Shown: positions 35,734 to 45,362 of the stretch, one piece after another
Layout of the letters: each line of letters starts with the position of its first letter
How positions within the stretch are numbered: the first letter of the stretch is position 1
Translations under genes and position numbers: made by a program
Notes under the pieces: model-generated
Told to the model about the DNA's origin: nothing
Databases searched by the model: none
Seen by the model: the letters and a program-made list of their open reading frames with translations, nothing else
Assembly: GCF_003967175.1 (NCBI RefSeq)
Contig: NZ_AP018553.1
Span: 1,302,001 to 1,366,000, forward strand
Source of the DNA: Sulfodiicoccus acidiphilus
GTDB taxonomy: Archaea > Thermoproteota > Thermoprotei_A > Sulfolobales > Sulfolobaceae
Reading direction: 5' to 3'
Length of the DNA stretch: 64,000 bases

Positions 35734-35899
35734 TAACCCCCCTCTGTTAAAAACTCTAGGACGAGAAGCAACCTGTTCGTTGTAGGGTGATGAAAAGAGG
35801 TTTATGTACTTAATTTGACAGAAATAACTTTTTAATTAATTAGAAACTTTGACATAAAGTTTAATTACGCTAAATCCCCATAATCTTCAGTGTAGGTTT

Positions 35900-36850
35900 A
35901 TGGAAGGCGGGAAGGTAATCGCGAGGAGGAACGACATAATCTTCCTGCGAAAGCTCCTTAGGGCTATGAAGGATCCCAAGACCAAGTTCGACCCCTCTAG
36001 GTTCGCCAGCGAAGGGAGGGATTACCTTTACAATTACGTTAACGAGAACGTGGAGCCGGTTAACGAGGAGAGAAGGACCTTCTTAAAGGGCCTTATAATA
36101 GGAGTTAGCGCAGTCGCTGTTCTGGGGTCGATCCCTCGGGTTCTAGGGTACCTCAATCAACCCCTGACCACGCTGCCCAAGTTCCCGACTTTGTTGTTGG
36201 TGGACTCCAACGGTGATCCAGTAAAGGCCTCCGACACCACACTTATTCCTGTCAATTCCCCAATCATTACTCTTTTCACCTATCCCATGGTTAACGACCC
36301 AAACTTCATTTTGAGGTTGGGGGACGCCCAGGGGAACGAGGTACAGGTACCTCCAGCTAAGGTTACCGTCCCAGCGACAGGGGAGGTGTACTTGTTCCCT
36401 GGAGGAGTGGGTCCGAAGAAGTCCATAGTGGCTTACAGCGCCATATGCCAACACCTGGGTTGCAGGCCTCCGGAAATACACTTCTATCCCCCCCAATACG
36501 TAAGTCCAGCCCAGCTCAGCGCCGCTGACCCCAACCTATTGACTCCCCAGGCACTGGCCGCTGCCCGAGCCGCTAACGTCCCAGCTATAATACACTGCGA
36601 CTGTCACGGCTCCACCTACGATCCCTACAGGGGAGCGGCCGTACTTACTGGCCCTACCACGAGGCCCCTTCCTACAGCTGAGCTCGTGTGGGACCCCAGC
36701 ACTGATTACCTTTACGTGACTAGAATGATAGGTGTACCCATATTCGGGGCTCCAAACGGAAACGATTTGGAGGGATTCCCGTTACCGACGATGAACAGCG
36801 ACTACACGGGCACGACCGAGGTTGAAGCCACAATAAACACGTTCAGGTGA
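35900..36850 (+). CDS. soxL2: Rieske iron-sulfur protein, SoxL2-like
   Basis: This 316-residue Rieske protein has a long N-terminal cytoplasmic part (about 65 residues), one anchor helix preceded by EERRTFLKG, and ligand boxes CQHLGC and CDCHGS. The roughly 60-residue insert between the boxes (PPEIHFYPPQYVSPAQ onward) is typical of SoxL2. It belongs to a second quinol-oxidising bc1-like complex with the cytochrome b that begins seven bases downstream. The cbsA and cbsB genes found beside soxL2 in other Sulfolobales are not seen here. Confidence 0.9.
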   Translation: MEGGKVIARRNDIIFLRKLLRAMKDPKTKFDPSRFASEGRDYLYNYVNENVEPVNEERRTFLKGLIIGVSAVAVLGSIPRVLGYLNQPLTTLPKFPTLLLVDSNGDPVKASDTTLIPVNSPIITLFTYPMVNDPNFILRLGDAQGNEVQVPPAKVTVPATGEVYLFPGGVGPKKSIVAYSAICQHLGCRPPEIHFYPPQYVSPAQLSAADPNLLTPQALAAARAANVPAIIHCDCHGSTYDPYRGAAVLTGPTTRPLPTAELVWDPSTDYLYVTRMIGVPIFGAPNGNDLEGFPLPTMNSDYTGTTEVEATINTFR

Positions 36851-36856
36851 GTTAGC

Positions 36857-38520
36857 ATGGCCGAGGAAGACAGGGAGGAAAAGGAAGTTCCTGGAATCCA
36901 AGAGATAATAGAGAAGAAGTTCGGCCTCGACGATCTACCCTTCTTCAGGACACCCGACTACATGTATAAGCTGAACTACTGGCTCGGCGCCACAACGGCC
37001 GCAGCTTTCTTCTTCGCGGTCCTCACTGGACTTCCCCTCTTGCTCTACTACGACCCAGGCAACGCTTACAATCAAACTCAGTTCGTCATACACAACGTAC
37101 CCTACGGCTCCGTAATCCTATTCTCTCACCTTTACGCAGCCTACGCCATGATCGTCCTTCTCTACGTTCACGGTGTGAGGAACTTCTTCTCAGGAGCCTA
37201 CAAGAAGCCGAGAGAGTTCGTGTGGATTTTAGGTGTTCTCCTGTTCGCCGTAACGTTGGGTGCTTCCTTCTTCGGTTACAGTATGGTTGGCGACGTCCTA
37301 GGGGTAGACGCCATAGGCGTTGGCTCAGGCCTTATATCTCTAGGGATACCGGGGGAGATACGATAGAGAGCTGGCTGTTCGGTGCTGGCTCAGGAACTTC
37401 CCTGTTTTCCAGGCTCTTAGGTTGGCACATAATATTCGTGGCACTGCTGGGACTACTGTTCGGTGTGCACCTCTTCCTAGCTGAGACCTACGGAATGTTG
37501 CCGTCTAGGAAGGAGAAGCCTTACGCTCCCGCGTACTACAAGAAGTCGGAGTGGATGAAGTTCAACGCGTGGTGGCCGAGGAACTTCATATACATGATGT
37601 CAATAATATTGACCACTTGGGGGGTGATAATGATAGTCCCCAACACCTTGGCTGCTCTAAACCAGCTCATGGCAGTCAAGCTCCCCCTGCTTGTAAATCC
37701 GGCCCCAGCTCCAGCTCCCAATACTGCCGCCGCCGCCACAGTGCCCGCCTATCCACCTTGGTTCTTCCTCTTCTTCTATAAGATCGTTGACTTCCTACTT
37801 CCAAACGGTCAACCTCTCACACAGAGCGACGACATAGCAATAATGGTGGTGGGACTTGTGCTGCTGCTCCTAGTCCCCTTCTTGGACAGGAGCAAGTACC
37901 TGAGTCCCCTAAGGAGGAAGTTCTGGACCTGGGTGGGCATCGTCTTCGTCTCGGCCATAGTTGAGCTCACAGTGTGGGGTTACCTCGATCCTGGCGTGCC
38001 CGCTCCCTTCACTCAACAGGTGGAGGTTCTACTACCACCCGCAGTGATTGCGGCGTTGGTTGTGGCTCCGCTTAAGCCTAGAGAGAGAGGCTTCAACTTC
38101 AAGGGAATGTCCAGCCATTTGAATTCGCTTTACATGGCGGTGTTGATACTTCTGACTGCCGGTACACTGTTCGACTTCATGAGAAGTCCTAGCGTGGTAG
38201 GCCTTGGAATACTGATACCTCTCGTCGCTGGGCTTATCCTCAACACTGGTAACATGGTACCAAAGGCCTCTCTACCTCCCACTAAGGCACTCGAGACCAC
38301 CGTAGGAACTGGCGCGCAGGGAAGCTTAGAGTTCAAGAAGAAGTTGGCCACTTATGCCACAGTAGTGATGGCTATCCTGTCCGTAGCATTACTAGTTATA
38401 GTCTGGAACCTGCCAGTCACCGGCCCCCTCTCTAACGTGGCAGGAGCGCTCATAGGACTAGTGTTGGTCCTGTGGGGCCAGTCCATAGGCATGTACCACT
38501 TCGTGGCCTACGCTAAGTAA
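36857..38520 (+). CDS. soxN: Cytochrome b of the second bc1-like complex, SoxN-like (one-base shift)
   Basis: Restoring one base gives a 554-residue cytochrome b. The missing base is in the G5 run at 37351-37355: with it, GLISLGIPG continues into GDTIESWLFGAGSG and the second heme-ligand helix LGWHIIFVALLGLLFGVHL. The first ligand helix is VILFSHLYAAYAMIVLLYVH. PPWFFLFF takes the place of the PEWY quinol-site motif. A Pro/Ala-rich loop (about 275-300) and some twelve hydrophobic segments follow. It pairs with SoxL2 upstream. Confidence 0.92.
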
Positions 38521-38660
38521 ATTCGTTTTATAGCCGTCCTATGTTGAGCGTTCTCAGTCACAGGGATGTGAAAATTCTCCTATGAAGGAATCTCCCTCCC
38601 CCCCACGTAGAGTTAGAGTGATTTTCGGGCGATTTTGGCCGAGCGTCTCTCCTCATCCTC

Positions 38661-38903
38661 TTGGAGGAAATGAGAAAGATCGTGAACGCTTCCCTGCACC
38701 ATGGGGAATTCATAAACAGCTTGACACTAGTTTCCTACCTCTCATCTGGAGGTGCTCCGCGTTCAACCGCCATACTTAGACTTAACCTTGAACAGAGGGT
38801 GGGAACCATCGATGAGGGCGAGGGAGTAATATCCCTCTCTAAGTTCTCTCGTCACTGGTCTCTATCCCCTCCTGAAGCCAACCTTTTTAAGCTTAGGAAA
38901 TAG
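38661..38903 (+). CDS. Hypothetical small protein
   Basis: This 80-residue soluble protein has no family I recognise. It may start at the TTG at 38661 or the ATG at 38670 (MRKIVNASLH). It ends ten bases before the CBS-domain gene, whose promoter lies inside its 3' end (CTTTTTAAG near 38882). The 140-base stretch upstream, after soxN, contains a C-rich tract and no clear gene. It could be a regulator, but there is no evidence for that beyond size. Confidence 0.5.
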   Translation: MEEMRKIVNASLHHGEFINSLTLVSYLSSGGAPRSTAILRLNLEQRVGTIDEGEGVISLSKFSRHWSLSPPEANLFKLRK

Positions 38904-38912
38904 TCGCGTCGC

Positions 38913-39635
38913 GTGGAAGTAAACTTAGGGTCTTCCGTGAGGGAGGCCCTCAAGGGCATGATAGATAAGCAGGAGTATCACGCCGTGGTTCTGGATGAGG
39001 GAGAGGTGGTCGGAATATTGAGCCTTAAGGACGTAGCTTCACGCCTCTTCATTCCTATGGAGGAGGGCGTGGAACTCCTAGAGTTCGGGAACTTGGAGGT
39101 ACTAATGGAGACCGGAGTGGCTTCTGTGATGACCCCCGATCCCGTAGTTGCTCCGAACGAGGAGGAAGCCATAAGGTTGATGGTAGAAAGGAACGTAGGT
39201 GCGGTTCCGGTAGTTTCTACGACTTACAAAGGGACTGTGACGGAACACACTGTTTTACCCAGGTTGTTCCAGTCAGCTGTGGAGGCGAGATCCATATCGA
39301 GCAGGCCGATAATCTTCGCCGACGAAGAGTTCACCGTGGAGGAGGCTATGGAGCTCATGATAAAGAGAAACATAAGGAGGTTACCTGTGGGCTCTGAGAG
39401 TAACGTGAGAGCATTGACTACCTTGTTCCTGATCCTTAAGGGGGTCTTGCTGGACTACAGACCCGACATACTCTACGAGCCTGTCCTGAAGTTCTCGGAG
39501 GAGCCGATATTCGGCACGACGGTAGGGGAAGTCGCCAGGAAGCTCTACCAGAGGCCGGCGGTGGGGGCTGCCATAGTAGAAGATGGAATAGTCACGGAGA
39601 GGGACCTTGTAAGACTTTTATATAACGCACTCTAG
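38913..39635 (+). CDS. CBS-domain protein
   Basis: This 240-residue protein has probable tandem CBS repeats. Signatures are VVGILSLKDVASRL (about 31-44), ASVMTPDPVVAPNEEEAIRLM (70-90), GAVPVV, and a C-terminal TERDLVRLLY. CBS pairs bind adenine nucleotides and sense energy state; no enzyme domain is attached. The GTG start lies about 25 bases after a TATA-like TTTTTAAG. The next gene, a glycosyltransferase, starts nine bases after its stop, so they may share a transcript. Confidence 0.85.
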   Translation: MEVNLGSSVREALKGMIDKQEYHAVVLDEGEVVGILSLKDVASRLFIPMEEGVELLEFGNLEVLMETGVASVMTPDPVVAPNEEEAIRLMVERNVGAVPVVSTTYKGTVTEHTVLPRLFQSAVEARSISSRPIIFADEEFTVEEAMELMIKRNIRRLPVGSESNVRALTTLFLILKGVLLDYRPDILYEPVLKFSEEPIFGTTVGEVARKLYQRPAVGAAIVEDGIVTERDLVRLLYNAL

Positions 39636-39644
39636 AGGCGCCAA

Positions 39645-40694
39645 GTGATAGGTTACATCTTCGACGCCCTAGGTGCCATTGCCGCGGTTTTACTTCTGGC
39701 TCAGATTTGGAAGGAAAGGGAGCTCTTCGGCAACTCTGGAATGTTCTGCTGTCCCAAGGCCTCGGTGATAGTTCCGGTTAAGGGACGCGACATAGGCTTT
39801 AGGGACAACGTTCGTTCCCTCCTGTCCCAGGATTACCCGAACTACGAGGTCATATACGTCACCGACGGAGAGGACGAGGTATACCAGGAATTGGTGCAGT
39901 TGGGCGTGAAGTCGGTTGTGAGCTCCTTCAAATGCGACGGCTGCAGCGGGAAGGTGAGGGCTCAGCTTAGCGGCCTCGGGGTAGCGGGAGGCGAGGTGAT
40001 AGTCTTCGCCGATTCCGACACGTTTTACCCTAGCAACTGGCTCAGGACAATGGTTGCACCTCTCGACAGATACGCAGCCACCACCACCTTCTCTTGGCCC
40101 AGGCCCAACAAGCTAACTCTGAGGAACCTCCTGAGGGCGGGATTTTGGACTCTGGGTTTCGAGTCCCAGTTCGTAGGAGGGAGGTTCCTGTGGGGAGGTT
40201 CCATGGCCTTCAGGAGAGATTTCTTGGATCGGGAGGCCATAGAGGAGATGTCCAAGGAGTGGTGTGACGACTGCACCCTGACTAGGTTGGTTAAGGAGAG
40301 GGGAGGGAAGATAGCCTTCTTAGGGGAGGCCATTCCCGCTAACGTCTACGACGAGAGGAGCCTCCTCTCTTGGTCGACGAGACAGATAGTAACTATAAGG
40401 AAGTACTCGCCTCGTGGCGCTAGAGTTTTTCTCGTTATAGGTTCCTTCTTCTCCTTTCTCTTGATAGGTTCCCTCCTGACCGGAGCGTGGGTGGGATTGA
40501 TTCCCTTTCCACTGTGGGCCGCGAAGAACGCCTTGAGAGCGAGGAAGTTGAAGTCCTGGGCATTGCCGGGGATACTCATGTCAGTTCCAGCCATATTCTA
40601 CGCCTTCGCACTCCTAGTCATGAAGTGGAGGGAAAACAAGGTGATTTGGCGCGGAGTAGAGTACCACCTCAGCATCAAAGGTGAAAGACCTTGA
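39645..40694 (+). CDS. Membrane glycosyltransferase, family 2 (ceramide-glucosyltransferase-like)
   Basis: This 349-residue protein has an N-terminal helix, a GT2 catalytic domain and two or three C-terminal helices. Motifs are ASVIVPVKGRD near 38, FADSDTFY near 124 for metal and donor binding, CDDCTLTRLV near 206, and STRQIVTIRKY near 246 in place of the Q-x-x-R-W box. A Cys-rich patch (SSFKCDGCSGK) lies near 85. It probably glycosylates membrane lipids or a dolichol intermediate. The GTG start is close behind the CBS gene. Confidence 0.87.
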   Translation: MIGYIFDALGAIAAVLLLAQIWKERELFGNSGMFCCPKASVIVPVKGRDIGFRDNVRSLLSQDYPNYEVIYVTDGEDEVYQELVQLGVKSVVSSFKCDGCSGKVRAQLSGLGVAGGEVIVFADSDTFYPSNWLRTMVAPLDRYAATTTFSWPRPNKLTLRNLLRAGFWTLGFESQFVGGRFLWGGSMAFRRDFLDREAIEEMSKEWCDDCTLTRLVKERGGKIAFLGEAIPANVYDERSLLSWSTRQIVTIRKYSPRGARVFLVIGSFFSFLLIGSLLTGAWVGLIPFPLWAAKNALRARKLKSWALPGILMSVPAIFYAFALLVMKWRENKVIWRGVEYHLSIKGERP

Positions 40695-40724
40695 CAGAGT
40701 TCTCCCTCAGGACCCTAGGATCCT

Positions 40725-41805
40725 TCACTCGTTACAAGACCTCGAGGGATGTCCAGTTAGGCGCTGTTCCTTGTAGCTGGGAAAGTCGCTTCCGTAAATG
40801 GACTTCTCTAAAACTTGATCGAGCCTGGAAATGTAGCTCTTGAGCGATTCGGGAAGGAACCAAGAGAGCTCCAAGTAGATGTCGGGATAGCTTCTCGCCA
40901 AGAAGAAGGCTAGGTCCCACCACAAGGGCCTTCCTGCGTGGGCTATGACTACTGTAAGGTTGTTGTCCTTAATTACGTCGTCAAGGAGTATGGGATCGCC
41001 GTACTTGTTCCTATCCCCCTCACCCAAGCTGGTTCCGGTGTGAAACATTACAAAGTCGGGAGTTGAGGGGGCGTAAAGCCTCGCCCTTCACGGCGGGGAC
41101 GGACAGCCCCCTCATATTTATACTTCTTTGTTAAAATTTCTCTTAGTGGTACTAACGACGCTCCTCCCCAGCTCGATCTAAGGTTTAATGGGACTGAGGG
41201 AGGAGCGAGCAGCGGCTTCAATTTCCTTTAAGGGACTAGACGTAATGGGTGAAAGTCCCCTCCTCTTCAGATGGGAGTGGATCTCTGATCCACTCGACTG
41301 CCCACCAAACGAGACATGTAAACCCGAACCGATGGTGGGAACGATGAGCCCTCTGGGAGGGAACCCTCGTCCCTTCCAGGGCGGGGAGGAAGTCAGAGGA
41401 AACCTGTTGGGCTCGGCGAACTTGTAGACCTCTGCTAGTCCCTTCATTCCTCCCTCCTCCCTATAGCCATTAGGAGGACAACCGTGGTTGACGGGGTGAA
41501 GTTTCGCTCTAACGATCCCCGCAACATATTGACATTCCAAGATTCCCTCGCACTGTCACACTTTGGGTTAACGGTCCCTAGCTGGAAGAACCTTTCATCT
41601 TCCTTATACGCGCTTCTTTGTTGCCAAAAACCCGTCTTCAGAGAGTTTGGAGCAACAGGAAAAAGAGGGGACGAGTACCAAATTTCTCTATCTCCACGTT
41701 CTCGTCCTCCGATCTATCGCCGAGACCGTCCGTTACTTTCCTGAGTCTGTCGCAGTTGGACGGGAAGTCCACGAGTCCAAGGTGTAAGTGTGCGTCTACC
41801 ACCAC
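40725..41805 (-). pseudogene. Amidohydrolase-family gene broken by a mobile element and frameshifts
   Basis: Fragments of one metal-dependent hydrolase (amidohydrolase 2 family) can be read on the minus strand. VVVDAHLHLGLVDFP is at 41760-41805, with the His-x-His metal motif. AGIVRAKLHPVNHG and LAEVYKFAEPNRFPL are at 41400-41515. MFHTGTSLGEGD and KSIYGSDFPSYKEQ are at 40725-41048. Between the last two blocks lies R2 element copy 2 (41063-41396). Between the first two, at least two frame changes and a stop occur. The gene is therefore inactive. The function of the ancestor is unknown. Confidence 0.85.
41063..41396 (+). repeat. Repeat family R2, copy 2, inserted in a gene
   Basis: This 334-bp element is nearly identical to copy 1 at 23307-23639, with a handful of substitutions. 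It runs from TTGAGGGGGCGT to GAGGAAGTCAG. The amidohydrolase coding sequence continues on either side (PNRFPL on one, MFHTGTSL on the other), which fixes the element borders to within a few bases. No target duplication is apparent, as expected for IS200/IS605-type insertion. Confidence 0.85.
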
Positions 41806-41907
41806 GAGCTTCTGGGCTCGTCGATGGGAACGGGCACCTCAGCTTCTTGGTATACTTATAGCACCCTTCTGACTGGAGTACGAAACTCTCCCCCTCAGTT
41901 CTACCAC

Positions 41908-42195
41908 TCACTTCTCCACAGTCCACCACTTGTACGCTAAGGCAGCGGTGAGAGCGAAGGGAACGAATCCTACCCAACTCAAGGCAGCGGCCGACCTCAA
42001 CGCCTCTTCCGCTACCTCAAGGAAGGCCGATCCTAGCAGGAGGTAGGTGGATATCAAGAACACTTTCCAGAGAACCTCTAGTTCCCTCACTAACCTCCCT
42101 CTCAGTACAGCTGTAGTCAGCGCCATGCCCTCTGCCGCAAGTAGTCCCAGCGCCCCTAACTCCAGCCAAGAGCTGGGGAGTCCCATTAACTTCAA
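41908..42195 (-). CDS. Small membrane protein
   Basis: This 95-residue protein has three hydrophobic helices (about 10-30, 42-60 and 70-88) and no recognised family. Its start (TTG at 42195, or the in-frame ATG three codons later) lies nine bases after the stop of another small membrane protein, so the two are probably translated together and may form one complex. Confidence 0.62.
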   Translation of the reverse strand: MKLMGLPSSWLELGALGLLAAEGMALTTAVLRGRLVRELEVLWKVFLISTYLLLGSAFLEVAEEALRSAAALSWVGFVPFALTAALAYKWWTVEK

Positions 42196-42203
42196 CAGTA
42201 GGG

Positions 42204-42482
42204 CTAGGGGAGACTACCCCTTCCTATTATGGTCCCTGTGTTGAAATCGACCGCGACGAGCAGGATCTCCCCTACGATAGGTGCCAGACTTAGGACACCG
42301 ATCCCTAGGTCCCCTAGGAACACGTTGAAGAAGTAGCTGAAAGAGGAAGGATCCCCAGGACGAAGCAGGTTAAGGAAAGGTAAGAAACGTAGGTGGGGCC
42401 TGAGCTCCTCCCCCAAAAAAAGGAGGAACCACTGCAAAAGTGTGGCGGAAACCGACAGTCCCACCCTCGAACTAAGTTTCAT
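42204..42482 (-). CDS. Small membrane protein
   Basis: This 92-residue protein has a hydrophobic N-terminal helix and another near the C-terminus. I chose the ATG at 42482 because a TATA-like GATTTATATT lies about 26 bases upstream; an in-frame ATG at 42518 would lie upstream of the predicted transcription start. No family is recognised. With the following gene it forms a two-gene unit. Confidence 0.6.
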   Translation of the reverse strand: MKLSSRVGLSVSATLLQWFLLFLGEELRPHLRFLPFLNLLRPGDPSSFSYFFNVFLGDLGIGVLSLAPIVGEILLVAVDFNTGTIIGRGSLP

Positions 42483-42740
42483 CGATTTAGTTGGACTGAA
42501 GTAATATAAATCTTTCAATGAGGGGAAAACTCTCCTGTGCTCTCGCGTCAGGTGAGCTGACCGCTAGCTCAATTTCCCTCCCGATCCGCCCCAGGAAAGA
42601 TAACGACGAGTGCGACGCGCAGCGCGGTATCCTGAAAGTTTCCCAGTGCTGAAATGGTCCCTGCGCCCACTTTCATACTGTTGATTTAGAGTCCCTAGTT
42701 AATGTAGTGTTTAACTCATCGGGAGGGGGGAGGGCGGAAT

Positions 42741-42991
42741 TCTCCCTTCCTAGTGACGGTCCACTTATAGAAAAAGTTTTTTATAAAGAAAATTAATAAT
42801 ATTTTAGACCTCGGCTGTGAGTGTTGGGCACCCTAGGGACTGGGGGAACCAAGTGGAAAGCGAGGCTCTTAACCCCCTTTGGCGCGTTCCACAGAACTGT
42901 TCCATGGAACCTCCTCTGTGGACGGCCGTCGAGGTCGCTACGGGAAACCCTCGTCGCCAGGACGCGCGGTTGTAAGAGCGAGGTAGTTCAC
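42741..42991 (+). repeat. Repeat family R1, copy D (divergent)
   Basis: This roughly 250-bp diverged copy keeps the order of R1 landmarks: CCCTTCCTAGTGACGGTCCA, an AT-rich block ending TTTTAGAC, GTTGGGCACCCTAGGGACTG, TTCCATGGAACCTCC, and GAGGTAGTTCAC. The internal sequence has many changes, so it is older than copies B and C. The surrounding 42519-43721 gap has no gene. Confidence 0.65.
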
Positions 42992-43242
42992 AGACTAAAC
43001 GAAACCGTGTCTTAACTCAAACAGTTCGGGACCCTAGACTAGACCTTTGGAGCTATTCGAGGAAGACCTGCCAGTTACCACACCCTAATTCAAGATGATC
43101 ACTGTTTCCCAATTTACCCCACCTGTATGATGAAGGGAAGAGAATTCGAGGCCGCCTCTGTCTACCGCCTACCTTCCTAACCTCACCCCCCGTTGTAGGG
43201 GGAGAGTGAACCTCAACATTTGTCGACGTACTTCAGAGACGG

Positions 43243-43588
43243 CTGACCTCCTCCCCGCCCTAAAGGGCGAGGGTTCCCTTAGGGCGGATCACGGGTTCGT
43301 GGTTTACCGCCTTCACCTTCATCGCTTCGCAGATTGTGGGAACTACCCACCCCGCTCCGTTCGTCCAGAGGTGGACCACGGGGTGGGCCTTCAGCTCATT
43401 ACCCCTATCCCTCACTGGGAGTTGCCCTCCACTCCCAGATCCTCGGGACTCGGGGATGTGTAGAGCCCTTGTCGGGCATCCCCCCTACGGGGACACGTTT
43501 TATTCTACAAAAAATTTAAACATTCGGAGATTTAAAAACTTTTACCTCGCCCCTAGAAGGGGTGAGGCTCGTCGTTCTTTTGTCATCA
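43243..43588 (-). repeat. Repeat family R3, copy 1
   Basis: This roughly 346-bp element on the minus strand has a left-end hairpin (CCCCTTCTAGGGG) and the right end CCCTCGCCCTTTAGGGCGGG then GAGGAGGTCAG. The right end is close to that of R2. An almost identical copy lies in the opposite orientation at 57778-58103. Open frames inside it are not protein-like. It is a non-autonomous IS200/IS605-like element. Confidence 0.8.
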
Positions 43589-43721
43589 ACCCTTGACCGT
43601 TCGATTATATATCTGCCTAACTACCGTGGACTTACAAGTGGGTTTCCGTCCCGCAGGACCTAAGTTCCCTTGAACATCAAGGGAGATAAAGAATTTACGT
43701 AAGGGCTTGATCTATTAACTC

Positions 43722-44324
43722 GTGAGAGTGGAAGTTCCAGAAGTGAAGATCGCCGAGAAAGTAGTGCTCGATCCAAGGACGTCTGCCGTAGTCGTGGTAG
43801 ACATGCAGAACGACTTTGTGAGGAGGGAAGGTAAGCTTTACGTTCCCTCGGCGGAGTCAACCATATTACCAATTTCCAAACTAGTGAAGTTGGCTAGGAG
43901 TTCCGGTTCTCTAGTTATTTACACTCAGGACTGGCACATGAAGGACGACCCCGAGTTCAAGATATGGGGAGAACACGCCCTGGCGGGGAGCTGGGGAGCT
44001 GAAGTCGTGGAGGAGTTGAGGCCGATGGAGGGCGACTTGGTGGTCAAGAAGTACAGGTACGACGCATTCTTCGAGAGCCCCATGGACTACCTCCTAAGAG
44101 TCAAGGGGGTGAGGACGCTGGTGGTCACGGGGACAGTGGCCAACATTTGCGTCCTCCACACGGCAGCGAGTGCAGCCCTGAGGTGGTACGACGTGGTTCT
44201 CCCCAAGGACACCGTCTCTGCAATGACCGAGTTCGATTACTACTCCACTCTGAGACAGGTGGACTTTCTCTATAAGGGTACTATAACCACGTCAGATAAA
44301 GTGAGTTGGAGGAGGGAGGATTGA
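43722..44324 (+). CDS. Isochorismatase-family cysteine hydrolase, nicotinamidase-like
   Basis: This 200-residue protein carries the catalytic triad of the family: Asp27 in VVVDMQNDF, Lys in DLVVKKYRYDAFF near 107, and Cys143 in VANICVLHTA, the last preceded by a cis-peptide-type segment GTV. The TQDWH near 70 supplies a metal His seen in nicotinamidases, which convert nicotinamide to nicotinate in NAD salvage. The GTG start has AT-rich DNA upstream. The DHH gene overlaps its stop by four bases. Confidence 0.9.
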   Translation: MRVEVPEVKIAEKVVLDPRTSAVVVVDMQNDFVRREGKLYVPSAESTILPISKLVKLARSSGSLVIYTQDWHMKDDPEFKIWGEHALAGSWGAEVVEELRPMEGDLVVKKYRYDAFFESPMDYLLRVKGVRTLVVTGTVANICVLHTAASAALRWYDVVLPKDTVSAMTEFDYYSTLRQVDFLYKGTITTSDKVSWRRED

Positions 44325-45282
44325 GCTACGTCGCCGTGGTCCACAACGACTTGGATGGTACTTGTTCAGCCGCTGTTTACGCCAGGGCGGTCGGTGAACT
44401 TCCCTCGAAAGTCTTCTTTACCGAGCCCACTAGGGTACACAAGCTACTCAAGGAAATCAGGCTGGAAGGACTATCGGAGGTGACTGTAGCAGACCTAGGC
44501 CTGAACTCCTCAACGGTGAACGACGTGGTGGAGGCAGTTAGAAGCATCACTTCAGCGGGAGTGAAAGTGAGGTGGTTCGACCACCACGTCTGGAGGGAAG
44601 AATGGGCAAGGTCTTTGACTGAAGCGGGAGCGGAGGTCCACGTGGACACCTCGACCTGCGGTGCGGGGGTAGTACTGAAGGGCACTTCGTCTCAAGACGA
44701 GGTCTCTAAGAGGATAGTCTCCGCTGATTGTGCAGTAGACATGTGGTGGCACGACGATCCGTTGGGGGAGAAGCTTAGGAGGGTTGTGGAAGCCAGCAGG
44801 GAGTATTCCTGGAAGGAACATATGGTCAGGAAGTTCTTCGAGGGGAAGGTGTGGGACGAGGAGTTCCAACGGGTGCTGGAAGAGCAGGTGGACCTAGAGC
44901 TACGCGGGTACTCCGTGCTCCACAAGTACTATAGGGTTATCACTGTGAACGGAGTGAAGGTGGCCATAGCGCTGAGGTGGAAGGGAAGGCCGGACATAAG
45001 CTATGCGGCCCAGTACGTCATGAGCCGGAGCGGTGCCTCGATATTCGTCTCGGCTAACGGAAAGTCCATATCATTCAGGAGTTCTTCCTACCAGGTGAGG
45101 GAGTATGCTGTGAAGTTTGGGGAGGAGGGCACCCACTGGCCGCTGGAGGGCAGCTCAGGGTTCCTTGGATTAGGAGGTTCCTCTTCTCGTTAGGGGTAAG
45201 GGGTCCCGCGTTGAGCTGGGTGGCGTCTAGGGTAGTGGAAGTGATGAAGGAGGTCGGGTTGAGACCAGCTACGCATTCTTGA
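44321..45282 (+). CDS. DHH-family phosphoesterase (one-base shift)
   Basis: Restoring one base gives a 320-residue protein with the DHH signature near the N-terminus (VVHNDLDGTCSAAV, then VADLGLNSS and FDHHVW near 88). The missing base is in the G4 run at 45119-45122; with it the C-terminal DHHA1 motif reads FGGGGHPLAAGG, which is diagnostic. Without it the frame runs on into a non-conserved tail. Family members degrade short RNA/DNA or cyclic dinucleotides; which applies is unknown. I chose the TTG at 44321, which overlaps the upstream stop and follows a GGAGGAGGGAGG ribosome-binding site. Confidence 0.9.
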
Positions 45283-45362
45283 TTTACTTTGTGTAATAAT
45301 CCTTATGAACCTGTTCTAAGTCAAGTTTTTAAACGGCCGATGTAAGTGAACGTAGACCAGAA

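Noticed and set aside
43206-43596. Overlapping open frames of 60-86 residues in R3 copy 1, repeated in copy 2
   Set aside because: They are conserved only because the element is repeated; they change length between copies and have no protein-like pattern.
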